DNA of 64,000 nt from Streptomyces sp. G-G2 (GTDB taxonomy: Bacteria > Actinomycetota > Actinomycetes > Streptomycetales > Streptomycetaceae): positions 1 to 64,000 of the forward strand of contig NZ_JASISO010000004.1 of NCBI RefSeq assembly GCF_030063135.1, in the 5' to 3' direction. Below the pieces are notes generated by a model. The model was not told the DNA's origin and searched no databases. It saw only the letters and a list, made by a program, of their open reading frames with translations. Position 1 is the stretch's first letter. Every line of letters starts with the position of its first letter. This document shows positions 17,440 through 25,983 of the stretch, piece by piece. A program made the position numbers and the translations under genes.

Positions 17440-20067
17440 ATGGGACGCGGCACACTACGGATCTACCTCGGCGCGGCGCCCGGTGTGGGCAAGACCTACG
17501 CGATGCTGTCCGAGGGCCACCGCCGGGTGGAGCGGGGCACGGACTGCGTGGTGGGCTTCGTCGAGCACCACGGGCGACCGCGCACGGAGGTGATGCTGCA
17601 CGGGCTGGAGCAGACACCGCGCCGCGAGGCGTCCTACCGCGGGGCCGCCTTCACCGAGATGGACGTGGACGCGCTGCTCGCCCGCAGACCCGCGATAGCC
17701 CTGGTGGACGAGCTGGCGCACACCAACGTGCCGGGCTCGCGCAACGCGAAGCGCTGGCAGGACGTCGAGGAGCTGCTCAAGGCGGGCATCGACGTCGTCT
17801 CCACCGTGAACATCCAGCACCTGGAGTCCCTCGGGGACGTGGTCGAGTCGATCACCGGGGTCCGGCAGCGCGAGACCCTCCCGGACGAGGTGGTGCGCCG
17901 GGCGGACCAGATCGAACTGGTCGACATGTCGCCACAGGCGCTGCGCCGCCGGATGGCGCACGGCAACGTCTACCAGCCCGACAAGGTCGACGCGGCCCTG
18001 TCGAACTACTTCCGGCCGGGCAACCTGACCGCGCTGCGCGAGCTGGCGCTGCTGTGGGTGGCCGACCGGGCCGACGAGTACCTCCAGCAGTACCGCGGCG
18101 AGCACGACATCCGCTCGACCTGGCAGGCGCGCGAGCGGATCGTGGTCGGTCTGACCGGCGGCGCGGAGGGACGTACGCTCATCCGCCGCGCGGCCCGGAT
18201 GGCGGCCAAGGGCTCCGGCAGCGAGATCCTGGCCGTGTACATCGCCCGCAGCGACGGGCTGACCGCGGCCTCGCCCAAGGAACTGGCGGTGCAGCGGACC
18301 CTGGTCGAAGATCTTGGCGGAACGTTTCACCATGTGATCGGCGACAACGTCCCCGAGGCCCTGCTCGCCTTCGCCAAGGGCGTCAACGCCACCCAGGTCG
18401 TCCTCGGCTCCAGCCGCCGCAAAACCTGGCAGTACGTCTTCGGTCCCGGCGTCGGCGTCACCGTCGCCCGTGACTCCGGCCCCGACCTGGACGTCCACAT
18501 CGTCACCCACGAGGCCGTGGCCAGGGGGCGCGGGCTGCCCGTCGTCCGCTCGGCGGCCCGGCTCGGGCGCAACCGGATCGCGGCCGGCTGGGTCGTCGGC
18601 GTCCTGCTGCCGGGGCTGCTCGCCCTGGTCCTCACGCACATCGACTCCGACCCCGGCCTCGCCAACGAGATGCTGATCTTCCTCTCGCTGACCGTCGCCT
18701 CCGCGCTGCTCGGCGGCCTGTACCCCGCGCTCGCCTCCGCGGCCGTCGGCTCGCTGCTGCTCAACTTCTACTTCGCGCCGCCCGTGCACCAGTTCACGGT
18801 CTCCGACCCCAAGAACATCGTGGCCATCGCGGTCTTCTTCGGGGTGGCCGTCGCGGTGGCCTCCGTGGTCGACCTGGCCGCCCGCCGCACCCACCAGGCG
18901 GCCCGGCTGCGCGCCGAGTCCGAGATCCTCTCCTTCCTGGCGGGCAGCGTGCTGCGCGGCGAGACCACCCTCGACGCCCTCCTGGAGCGGGTCCGCGAGA
19001 CCTTCGCCATGGAGTCGGTGGCCCTGCTGGAGCGGGAGAGCGACGTGGAGCCCTGGATCCCGGCGGGCAGCGTCGGGCCCTCGCCCGTCTCCCGCCCCGA
19101 GGACGCCGACGTGGACATGCCCATCGGGGACCACATGGCGATGGCCCTCAGCGGCCGGGTACTGCCCGCCGAGGACCGCCGGGTGCTCGGCGCCTTCGCC
19201 GCGCAGGCAGCCGTCGTACTGGACCGCCAGCGCCTGGTCGGCGAGGCCGAGGGCGCCCGCCGGATGGCCGAGGGCAACCGGATCCGCACCGCGCTGCTCG
19301 CCGCCGTCAGCCACGACCTGCGGACCCCGCTCGCCTCCATCAAGGCCTCCGTCAGCTCCCTGCGCTCCGACGACGTGGAATGGTCCGAGGAGGACCGCGC
19401 CGAGCTGCTGGAGGGCATCGAGCACGGCGCCGACCGGCTCGACCACCTCGTGGGCAACCTGCTCGACATGTCCCGGCTCCAGACCGGTACCGTCACCCCG
19501 CTGATCCGGGAGATCGACCTCGACGAGGTGGTCCCCATGGCCCTGGGCGGCGTACCGGAGGGCAGCGTCCTGCTGGACGTGCCCGAATCGCTGCCGATGG
19601 TGGCCGTGGACCCGGGCCTGCTGGAGCGGGCCGTCGCCAACGTCGTCGAGAACGCCGTCAAGTACAGCCCGGGCGGGGAACCGGTGACCGTCGCCGCGAG
19701 TTCCCACGGTGAGCGGGTCGAGGTCCGCGTGACCGACCGCGGCCCCGGCGTCCCCGACGAGGCCAAGGACAAGATCTTCGCCCCCTTCCAGCGCCACGGC
19801 GACGCCCCGCGCGGCGCCGGAGTCGGTCTCGGGCTCGCCGTCGCCCGGGGCTTCGCCGAGGCCATGGGCGGCACCCTGACCGCCGAGGACACCCCCGGCG
19901 GGGGCCTGACCATGGTGCTCACCCTGCGCGCCGCCGCGCCCGCGACCGGGGCCGCGGACGGCGCGGGGCGCGGGACCGCCGACGGCGCGGAGCCCGCGAA
20001 CTCCGGAGCCGCGCACGCCGGGCCCGCCTCACCCTCCGACGCACGACAGAAAGCAGGATCCCCATGA
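17440..20067 (+). CDS. kdpD: Sensor kinase KdpD
   Basis: Potassium/turgor-sensing histidine kinase of 875 residues. In order: KdpD domain with Walker A GAAPGVGKT (11-19) and DELAHTNVPGSRN, a universal-stress-type domain (about 225-355) with VVGLTGG and VVLGSSRRKTW, four transmembrane helices (about 375-480), a GAF-like region, HisKA with AVSHDLRTPL (H625) and an ATPase domain with NVVENAVKYS and GVGLGLAVA. The frame is open further upstream, but ATG 17440 starts the family sequence MGRGTLRIYLG. The last bases overlap kdpE by ATGA. No kdpFABC genes lie nearby, so the target may be elsewhere. Confidence 0.92.
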   Translation: MGRGTLRIYLGAAPGVGKTYAMLSEGHRRVERGTDCVVGFVEHHGRPRTEVMLHGLEQTPRREASYRGAAFTEMDVDALLARRPAIALVDELAHTNVPGSRNAKRWQDVEELLKAGIDVVSTVNIQHLESLGDVVESITGVRQRETLPDEVVRRADQIELVDMSPQALRRRMAHGNVYQPDKVDAALSNYFRPGNLTALRELALLWVADRADEYLQQYRGEHDIRSTWQARERIVVGLTGGAEGRTLIRRAARMAAKGSGSEILAVYIARSDGLTAASPKELAVQRTLVEDLGGTFHHVIGDNVPEALLAFAKGVNATQVVLGSSRRKTWQYVFGPGVGVTVARDSGPDLDVHIVTHEAVARGRGLPVVRSAARLGRNRIAAGWVVGVLLPGLLALVLTHIDSDPGLANEMLIFLSLTVASALLGGLYPALASAAVGSLLLNFYFAPPVHQFTVSDPKNIVAIAVFFGVAVAVASVVDLAARRTHQAARLRAESEILSFLAGSVLRGETTLDALLERVRETFAMESVALLERESDVEPWIPAGSVGPSPVSRPEDADVDMPIGDHMAMALSGRVLPAEDRRVLGAFAAQAAVVLDRQRLVGEAEGARRMAEGNRIRTALLAAVSHDLRTPLASIKASVSSLRSDDVEWSEEDRAELLEGIEHGADRLDHLVGNLLDMSRLQTGTVTPLIREIDLDEVVPMALGGVPEGSVLLDVPESLPMVAVDPGLLERAVANVVENAVKYSPGGEPVTVAASSHGERVEVRVTDRGPGVPDEAKDKIFAPFQRHGDAPRGAGVGLGLAVARGFAEAMGGTLTAEDTPGGGLTMVLTLRAAAPATGAADGAGRGTADGAEPANSGAAHAGPASPSDARQKAGSP

Positions 20068-20750
20068 CCCGGGTGCTCGTGGTGGACGACGAACCCCAGA
20101 TCGTCCGAGCCCTCGTGATCAACCTCAAGGCGCGCAAGTACGAGGTCGACGCCGCCGCCGACGGAGCGGGGGCCCTGGAACTGGCCGCGGGCCGCCACCC
20201 CGACGTGATCGTCCTCGACCTCGGCCTGCCCGACATGGACGGGGTCGAGGTGATCAGAGGGCTGCGCGGCTGGACCCGCGTCCCCATCCTGGTGCTCTCC
20301 GCCCGCCACAGCTCCGACGAGAAGGTCGAGGCCCTCGACGCGGGCGCCGACGACTACGTCACCAAGCCCTTCGGCATGGACGAGCTGCTCGCCCGGCTCC
20401 GCGCCGCCGTGCGCCGGGCGGAACCCGGAGCGGGCGCCGGCGAGGACGAGGTGATCGTGGAGACCGCGGGCTTCACCGTGGACCTGGCCGCGAAGAAGGC
20501 CGTGCGCGAGGGGTGCGACGTACGCCTGACCCCCACCGAGTGGCACCTGCTGGAGGTCCTGGTCCGCAACGGCGGCAAGTTGGTCAGCCAGAAGCAGCTG
20601 CTCCAGGAGGTCTGGGGGCCCTCGTACGGCACCGAGACCAACTACCTCCGGGTCTACATGGCGCAGCTGCGCCGCAAGCTGGAGGCCGATCCCTCCCATC
20701 CCCGGCACTTCATCACCGAACCGGGCATGGGATACCGCTTCGAGAGGTAG
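20064..20750 (+). CDS. kdpE: Response regulator KdpE
   Basis: OmpR-type regulator of 228 residues, partner of KdpD. The receiver domain has DDE at 8-10, phospho-acceptor D52 in VLDLGLPDMDG and the lysine of DDYVTKPFG. The winged-helix domain carries LTPTEWHLLEVLVRNGGKLV and ends with RHFITEPGMGYRFER, typical of KdpE. The ATGA overlap with kdpD shows cotranscription. The OB-fold gene starts 24 bp later and may be in the same transcript. Confidence 0.92.
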   Translation: MTRVLVVDDEPQIVRALVINLKARKYEVDAAADGAGALELAAGRHPDVIVLDLGLPDMDGVEVIRGLRGWTRVPILVLSARHSSDEKVEALDAGADDYVTKPFGMDELLARLRAAVRRAEPGAGAGEDEVIVETAGFTVDLAAKKAVREGCDVRLTPTEWHLLEVLVRNGGKLVSQKQLLQEVWGPSYGTETNYLRVYMAQLRRKLEADPSHPRHFITEPGMGYRFER

Positions 20751-20774
20751 CGGGCGCGCCGGTACGCTTCCTGT

Positions 20775-21194
20775 ATGAGTGCTGAACCGCGTCCCGAGAA
20801 GCCCGCTAGACCGGCCAGGCCGGGGGGCCGGTTCCGCCGGATGATAGAGCGGCTCTCCACCTCCCAGGAGGAGCTGCATTCGGCGGAGCTGCAGGAGGAC
20901 GCAGAAGCCGCGGGATGCACGCGGATCTGCGACTGCCACGACCGCCAGATAGTCAAGGTGACCGGTACGCTGCGCACGGTCACCCTGCGGCCGCGGGCGG
21001 GCGTACCCGCCCTGGAGGCGGAGTTGTTCGACGGCTCCGCCGCGCTGGACGTGGTGTGGCTCGGCCGTCGCTCGATCGTGGGTATCGAACCGGGCAGGCG
21101 CATGATCGCCTCCGGGCGGATCTCCATGAGCCACGGCCGCCGGGTCCTCTTCAACCCGAAGTACGAACTCCGACCGCTCGGACAGGAGCACTAG
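20775..21194 (+). CDS. OB-fold nucleic acid-binding domain protein
   Basis: Protein of 139 residues. After a basic, proline-rich start (PRPEKPARPARPGGRFRRM) and a charged helix, the segment from about 55 to 135 forms an OB fold: VKVTGTLRTVTLRP, PALEAELFDGSAALDVVWLGR, IEPGRRMIASGRISMSHGR. This looks like the RecG/tRNA-type anticodon-binding OB fold seen in short actinobacterial proteins. C-x-C at ICDC is noticeable but unassigned. The gene precedes a DUF3159 gene by 3 bp, so they are coupled. Confidence 0.85.
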   Translation: MSAEPRPEKPARPARPGGRFRRMIERLSTSQEELHSAELQEDAEAAGCTRICDCHDRQIVKVTGTLRTVTLRPRAGVPALEAELFDGSAALDVVWLGRRSIVGIEPGRRMIASGRISMSHGRRVLFNPKYELRPLGQEH

Positions 21195-21197
21195 CCG

Positions 21198-21974
21198 GTG
21201 ACGTCACTCGACAAACCGACCCATCAGCCGACGGGCCCGGTGCCCGCGGGTCCCCCGGCCGACGCCCCGCCGACCGACGACCAGAGGGCCGTGACCCAGG
21301 CGGCCCTCTTCGACGCCTTCGGCGGCATCCGGGGCACGGTGGAGACCATGCTTCCGGGCCTGCTCTTCGTCATGATCTACACGATCAACAAGAACGTGAC
21401 GATGTCCGCCATCGCGGCGGGCACGGTGGCGGTCCTGCTGGTGATCGTGCGGCTCGTCCGCAAGGACACCGTCAAGCACGCCTTCAGCGGGGTGTTCGGC
21501 GTCGGCGTGGGCGTGGCCTTCGCCCTGTTCACCGGGACCGCCAAGGGCTTCTACCTGCCCGGCATGATCTACGGCGCCGGGCTGGGCGTGGCCTTCACGC
21601 TCTCCGCGCTGGTGGGCTTCCCGCTGCTCGGCGTGATGCTGGGGCCGGTCTTCAAGGAGAACCTGTCCTGGCGCACCCGCAACCCGGGGCGCAAGAAGGC
21701 GTACACCAAGGCCAGCCTGGCCTGGGGCCTCGTCTTCCTCGCCAAGTACGCGATCCTCTTCCCGCTGTACTGGTGGGGGGACGAGACGCAGCTGGGCTGG
21801 GTGCTGATCGCGCTCAAGCTGCCGCCGATGGTGCTGGCGGTGTATTTCACCTGGCTGTTCCTGGCGAAGGCGCCGCCGCCGATCGACGTCATGGCGGAGT
21901 GGGAGGCCGAGGAGGCCGCCGAGAAGGAGCGCAAGGCCGCGGCGAAGGCCGCCAAGGCGGCGCGCGAGGGCTGA
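21198..21974 (+). CDS. DUF3159 family integral membrane protein
   Basis: Membrane protein of 258 residues, GTG start. A 40-residue Pro/Thr-rich N-terminus is followed by AALFDAFGGIRGTVETMLPG, the DUF3159 opening. Six hydrophobic helices run between about 50 and 215, with the charged loop FKENLSWRTRNPGRKKAYTK between helices 4 and 5 and a Lys/Ala/Glu-rich cytoplasmic tail (EWEAEEAAEKERKAAAKAA). Transport or scaffold function is unknown. Placed after kdpDE and before the TrkA pair, so a link to ion homeostasis is possible but not shown. Confidence 0.87.
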   Translation: MTSLDKPTHQPTGPVPAGPPADAPPTDDQRAVTQAALFDAFGGIRGTVETMLPGLLFVMIYTINKNVTMSAIAAGTVAVLLVIVRLVRKDTVKHAFSGVFGVGVGVAFALFTGTAKGFYLPGMIYGAGLGVAFTLSALVGFPLLGVMLGPVFKENLSWRTRNPGRKKAYTKASLAWGLVFLAKYAILFPLYWWGDETQLGWVLIALKLPPMVLAVYFTWLFLAKAPPPIDVMAEWEAEEAAEKERKAAAKAAKAAREG

Positions 21975-22107
21975 GGGCTGAGTCGTCGGCGCGGCGTCGC
22001 CCGCCCGCAGGGCGTGCGTGCGCGCCGGGCCCCACCGGCCCCGGGGCGCGCCCCCCCGCGGTAGCCGGGGGAAGGTACGTCGACGACACGGCCTGGGCCC
22101 GCGGACA

Positions 22108-22149
22108 CGGAAGGGGCGGGGCGGCCTGATGGTCGCCCCGCCCCTTCCG
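22108..22149. terminator. Strong bidirectional hairpin between DUF3159 and TrkA genes
   Basis: A perfect 16-bp stem (22108-22123 with 22134-22149) around a 10-base loop lies between converging genes. Confidence 0.8.
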
Positions 22150-22196
22150 CGCACGTACGGCCTCCCGCCGCCCCGCACCCTGCCGGGGCGGCGGGG

Positions 22197-22859
22197 TCAG
22201 CGCCGGGCCTGGAGGAGTTCCTCCAGCTGCTCCTCGCGGGCCTGCGCGGCCACGAAGAGGAGTTCGTCACCCGACTCCAGGGTCTCCTCCGGGTGCGGGG
22301 TGAGCACCCGGTTGCCGCGGATGATCGTGACGAGCGAGGTGTCCTCGGGCCAGCTGATCTCGCTGATCTGGGTGCCGGCCACCGGGGACTCCGGGGGCAG
22401 GGTCAGCTCGACGAGGTTGGCGTCGCCGTGGCTGAAGCGCAGCAGCCGGACCAGGTCGCCGACGCTCACCGCCTCCTCGACCAGGGCGGACATCAGGCGC
22501 GGGGTGGAGACGGCGACGTCCACGCCCCAGGCCTCGTTGAAGAGCCACTCGTTCTTCGGGTTGTTGACGCGGGCCACCACGCGCGGCACCCCGTACTCGG
22601 TCTTCGCGAGCAGCGAGACGACGAGGTTGACCTTGTCGTCACCGGTGGCCGCGATGACCACGTTGCAGCGCTGGAGCGCCGCCTCGTCCAGCGAGGTGAT
22701 CTCGCAGGCGTCGGCCAGCAGCCACTCGGCCTGTGGCACTCGCTCCACCGAGATGGCGGTCGGCGCCTTGTCCACGAGGAGCACTTCGTGGCCGTTCTCC
22801 AGCAGTTCCCCCGCGATGGAGCGGCCCACGGCGCCCGCACCGGCGATCGCGACCCTCAT
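22197..22859 (-). CDS. trkA: TrkA family potassium-uptake regulatory protein (second of pair)
   Basis: Cytosolic gating subunit of 220 residues. RCK-N Rossmann domain (1-125) with GAGAVGRSIAGEL at 7-19 and VIAATGDDKVN; RCK-C domain (about 135-220) with LRFSHGDANLVELTLPPES and ending in ESGDELLFVAA. The frame continues upstream, but ATG 22859 overlaps the preceding trkA stop by ATGA and begins the family sequence. Such proteins bind NAD(H), ATP or c-di-AMP and control K+ transport. Its likely membrane partner is the divergent APC permease. Confidence 0.9.
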   Translation of the reverse strand: MRVAIAGAGAVGRSIAGELLENGHEVLLVDKAPTAISVERVPQAEWLLADACEITSLDEAALQRCNVVIAATGDDKVNLVVSLLAKTEYGVPRVVARVNNPKNEWLFNEAWGVDVAVSTPRLMSALVEEAVSVGDLVRLLRFSHGDANLVELTLPPESPVAGTQISEISWPEDTSLVTIIRGNRVLTPHPEETLESGDELLFVAAQAREEQLEELLQARR

Positions 22860-23524
22860 GCGTGTGCCTCCTCGGGCCCCTGTGCGAAGGCCGCCTCGAC
22901 CTTGTCGATCTCGTCCGTGCGCATCATCACGTGGACGAGGTCGCCTTCCTGGAGCACGGTCTGGGAGGTCGGCAGCGTCGCCTCGCCCAGCCGGGTGAGG
23001 AACGCGACGCGTACGCCGGTCTCCTCCTGCAGCACGCTCACCTTGTGGCCGACCCAGGCGGCGGAGGTGTGCACCTCGGCCAGCTGGACCCCGCCGCTGG
23101 GGTCGCGCCACAGCGGCTCGGCCCCCGACGGCAGCAGCCTGCGCAGCATCTGGTCGGCGGTCCACCGTACCGTCGCGACGGTGGGGATGCCCAGACGCTG
23201 GTAGACCTCGGCGCGCTTGGGGTCGTAGATGCGGGCGGCGACGTTCTCGACGCCGAACATCTCCCGGGCCACGCGGGCGGCGATGATGTTGGAATTGTCA
23301 CCACTGCTGACGGCGGCGAAGGCCCCCGCCTCCTCGATTCCCGCCTCGCGCAGGGTGTCCTGATCGAAGCCGACGCCGGTGACGCGGCGGCCGCCGAAGG
23401 ACGCCCCCAGCCTGCGGAACGCGGTGGGGTCCTGGTCGATGACGGCGACCGTATGCCCCTGCTGCTCCAGGGTCTGCGCGAGGGTGGAGCCCACTCTTCC
23501 GCAGCCCATAATGACGATGTGCAC
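22856..23524 (-). CDS. trkA: TrkA family potassium-uptake regulatory protein (first of pair)
   Basis: RCK protein of 222 residues. N-terminal MHIVIMGCGRVGSTLAQTLE gives the dinucleotide site GCGRVGS, followed by IDQDPTAFRRLG and AVSSGDNSNIIAARVAR. RCK-C covers about 140-218 (GDLVHVMMRTDEID). The two TrkA proteins probably form a hetero-oligomeric ring. The gene is divergent from the permease gene at 23791, separated by 266 bp. With KdpDE in the same block, this suggests a local cluster of K+ control genes. Confidence 0.9.
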   Translation of the reverse strand: MHIVIMGCGRVGSTLAQTLEQQGHTVAVIDQDPTAFRRLGASFGGRRVTGVGFDQDTLREAGIEEAGAFAAVSSGDNSNIIAARVAREMFGVENVAARIYDPKRAEVYQRLGIPTVATVRWTADQMLRRLLPSGAEPLWRDPSGGVQLAEVHTSAAWVGHKVSVLQEETGVRVAFLTRLGEATLPTSQTVLQEGDLVHVMMRTDEIDKVEAAFAQGPEEAHA

Positions 23525-23752
23525 GGCCGTCCTTCCGGCTGTCGGCGGCTGGCGGCCCGGCCGCGGGTCTCCGTCGGAGGTTCCGTCCGGGTTTCCACGA
23601 GGACCAGCCTTGTTGCTGCCCTGATTACCTGCTCAGGCTAGACAGGGTCTCAGACCATGGCCCAAGCTACACACGGGCGGTCACCAGTGTGTCCTCAGTG
23701 TGGCCTCTTGGGGTGTCTGTGATCCGCAATTGCCCCTCAGTGGGGGTGGTGG

Positions 23753-23790
23753 TTGGTCAGCCCAATTTCCGAACGCTTACGATCCTCTGC
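23753..23790 (+). promoter_or_regulatory. Candidate promoter giving a leaderless permease mRNA
   Basis: TACGAT at 23778-23783 ends 7 bp before the GTG start at 23791, and TTGGTC at 23753-23758 is a weak -35 with a 19-bp gap. No ribosome-binding sequence lies before the GTG. Together these point to a leaderless transcript, common in Streptomyces. Confidence 0.35.
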
Positions 23791-25869
23791 GTGTCCAAAC
23801 TGACCGACGTGCCCAAACGGATCCTGATCGGCCGGGCGCTCCGAAGCGACCGCCTCGGAGAAACGCTCCTCCCCAAGCGGATCGCCCTCCCCGTCTTCGC
23901 CTCCGACCCGCTCTCCTCAGTGGCTTATGCCCCTGGCGAGGTACTGCTGGTCCTGTCGATCGCGGGCGTGTCGGCGTACCACTTCAGCCCGTGGATCGCG
24001 GCAGCGGTCGTCGTGCTGATGTTCACGGTGGTCGCCTCCTACCGGCAGAACGTCCGCGCCTACCCGAGCGGCGGCGGTGACTACGAGGTCGCCAACACCA
24101 ACCTCGGTCCCAAGGCCGGCCTCACCGTCGCCAGCGCCCTGCTGGTCGACTACGTCCTGACCGTCGCGGTCTCGATCGCCTCCGGCGTCGAGAACCTCGG
24201 TTCCGCCATTCCGTTCGTCGTCGAGCACAAAACGCTCTGCGCGATGGGAATGATCTTGCTGCTCACGCTGATGAATCTGCGCGGCATGAAGGAATCCGGG
24301 AGGCTCTTCGCCATTCCGACCTATGTCTTCGTGGCGGGCGTGTTCGTCATGATCGCGTGGGGGGCCTGGCGCGGCCTCGCCCTCGGCGAGACCATGAAGG
24401 CCCCCACCGCCGACTTCCAGATCAAGGCCGAGCACCAGGGCCTGGCCGGATTCGCGCTGGTCTTCCTGCTGCTGCGGGCCTTCTCCTCCGGGTGCGCCGC
24501 CCTGACCGGCGTCGAGGCGATCAGCAACGGCGTGCCCGCCTTCCGCAAGCCCAAAAGCAAGAACGCCGCGACCACCCTGGCCCTGATGGGCGGCCTGGCC
24601 GTGACGATGTTCTGCGGCATCATCGCCCTGGCCATGGCCACCAACGTCAAGATGGCCGAGAAGCCCGGCACGGACCTGCTCAGCAACGGCGCCGAGGTCG
24701 GCCCGGGCTACGTCCAGAACCCGGTGATCTCCCAGGTCGCCGAAGCGGTCTTCGGCAGCGGCAGCTTCCTGTTCATCGTGCTCGCCGCGTCCACCGCGCT
24801 CGTCCTGTTCCTGGCCGCCAACACGGCGTACAACGGCTTCCCGCTGCTCGGCTCGATCCTCGCGCAGGACCGCTACCTGCCCCGACAGCTGCACACGCGC
24901 GGCGACCGGCTCGCCTTCTCCAACGGCATCGTGCTGCTCGCGGGCGCCGCGATACTGCTGGTCTGGCTCTACGGCGCCGACTCGACCAAGCTGATCCAGC
25001 TCTACATCGTCGGCGTCTTCGTCTCCTTCACGCTGAGCCAGATCGGCATGGTCCGGCACTGGAACCGCCACCTGCGCGACGAGCAGGACCCCGCCGCACG
25101 CCGCAAGATGCACCGGTCCCGGGCGATCAACACCTTCGGTGCGATGTTCACCGGGCTCGTCCTGGTCGTCGTCCTCGCCACCAAGTTCACGCACGGCGCG
25201 TGGGTGGCCCTGCTCGGCATGGTGATCTTCTACGGCACGATGACCGCGATCCGGAAGCACTACGACCGGGTCGCCACCGAGATCGCCGCCGCCGAGGGAC
25301 CCTCCGAGGACAGCGTGCGGCCCTCCCGGGTCCACTCGATCGTCCTCGTCTCCAAGGTCCACAAGCCCACGCTGCGGGCGCTGGCCTTCGCCAAGCTGAC
25401 CCGTTCGGACACCTTGGAGGCGCTCAGCATCAGCGTCGACCCGGTGGAGACCAAGGCACTGCGGGCCGAGTGGGAGCGGCGCGGGATCAACGTCCCGCTC
25501 AAGATCCTCGACTCGCCGTACCGGGAGATCACCCGGCCGGTGGTGGAGTACGTGAAGGGGCTGCGCAGCGAGAACCCGCGCGACGCCGTCAGCGTCTACA
25601 TCCCCGAGTACGTCGTCGGACGCTGGTACGAGCACCTGCTGCACAACCAGAGCGCGCTGCGGCTCAAGGGGCGGCTGCTGTTCACCCCCGGAGTGATGGT
25701 CACCTCGGTGCCCTACCAGCTGGAATCCTCCGAACTGGCCAAGAAGCGGGCCAAGCGGCGCCAGGACTGGAACGCCCCGGGTGCGGTGCGGCGCGGGCCG
25801 GTGGACACACCGCGCCAGGGCCGCCCGCCGCGGTCGAAGGACTCGCCGAAGGACGCGGCGCCGAAGTAG
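23791..25869 (+). CDS. APC superfamily permease (putative K+/amino acid transporter)
   Basis: Membrane protein of 692 residues. Starts VSKLTDVPKRILIGRAL, followed by PVFASDPLSSVAYAPGEVL, the first unwound helix of APC/KUP-like carriers, and twelve hydrophobic helices to about residue 480. ALTGVEAISNGVPAF is the helix-6 APC signature. The C-terminal 200 residues form a soluble USP-like domain (VLVSKVHKPTLRALAFAKLTRS) and a basic tail. Permeases of this type next to TrkA genes are thought to carry K+ (KimA-like), which would fit the divergent TrkA pair. The frame is open to 23689, but the GTG at 23791 starts the family sequence. Confidence 0.88.
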   Translation: MSKLTDVPKRILIGRALRSDRLGETLLPKRIALPVFASDPLSSVAYAPGEVLLVLSIAGVSAYHFSPWIAAAVVVLMFTVVASYRQNVRAYPSGGGDYEVANTNLGPKAGLTVASALLVDYVLTVAVSIASGVENLGSAIPFVVEHKTLCAMGMILLLTLMNLRGMKESGRLFAIPTYVFVAGVFVMIAWGAWRGLALGETMKAPTADFQIKAEHQGLAGFALVFLLLRAFSSGCAALTGVEAISNGVPAFRKPKSKNAATTLALMGGLAVTMFCGIIALAMATNVKMAEKPGTDLLSNGAEVGPGYVQNPVISQVAEAVFGSGSFLFIVLAASTALVLFLAANTAYNGFPLLGSILAQDRYLPRQLHTRGDRLAFSNGIVLLAGAAILLVWLYGADSTKLIQLYIVGVFVSFTLSQIGMVRHWNRHLRDEQDPAARRKMHRSRAINTFGAMFTGLVLVVVLATKFTHGAWVALLGMVIFYGTMTAIRKHYDRVATEIAAAEGPSEDSVRPSRVHSIVLVSKVHKPTLRALAFAKLTRSDTLEALSISVDPVETKALRAEWERRGINVPLKILDSPYREITRPVVEYVKGLRSENPRDAVSVYIPEYVVGRWYEHLLHNQSALRLKGRLLFTPGVMVTSVPYQLESSELAKKRAKRRQDWNAPGAVRRGPVDTPRQGRPPRSKDSPKDAAPK

Positions 25870-25893
25870 GGCCCCCCTGGGGGGCTGGTTGGT

Positions 25894-25949
25894 GAACGGC
25901 CGGACAGGATCCACGTAAACTGGTGGGTCGGCTGTCCGGCCGTTCTTTT
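25894..25949 (+). terminator. Intrinsic terminator/attenuator between permease and methyltransferase
   Basis: GAACGGCCGGACA (25894-25906) pairs perfectly with TGTCCGGCCGTTC (25933-25945), followed by TTTTA. The loop is 26 bases. It may end the permease message or attenuate the gene that starts 35 bp later. Confidence 0.7.
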
Positions 25950-25983
25950 ACGTCCCACCCTTGATCCTTGGAGTTCCCCCACG

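Noticed and set aside
17455..20016. 853-residue open frame antisense to kdpD
   Set aside because: High-GC shadow frame; the plus strand encodes full KdpD with all motifs, and the antisense protein is Gly/Gln/Asp/Val-rich without domain signals.
18768..21191. 807-residue antisense frame across kdpD/kdpE/OB gene
   Set aside because: Shadow of three well-supported genes; no start signal or recognisable domain.
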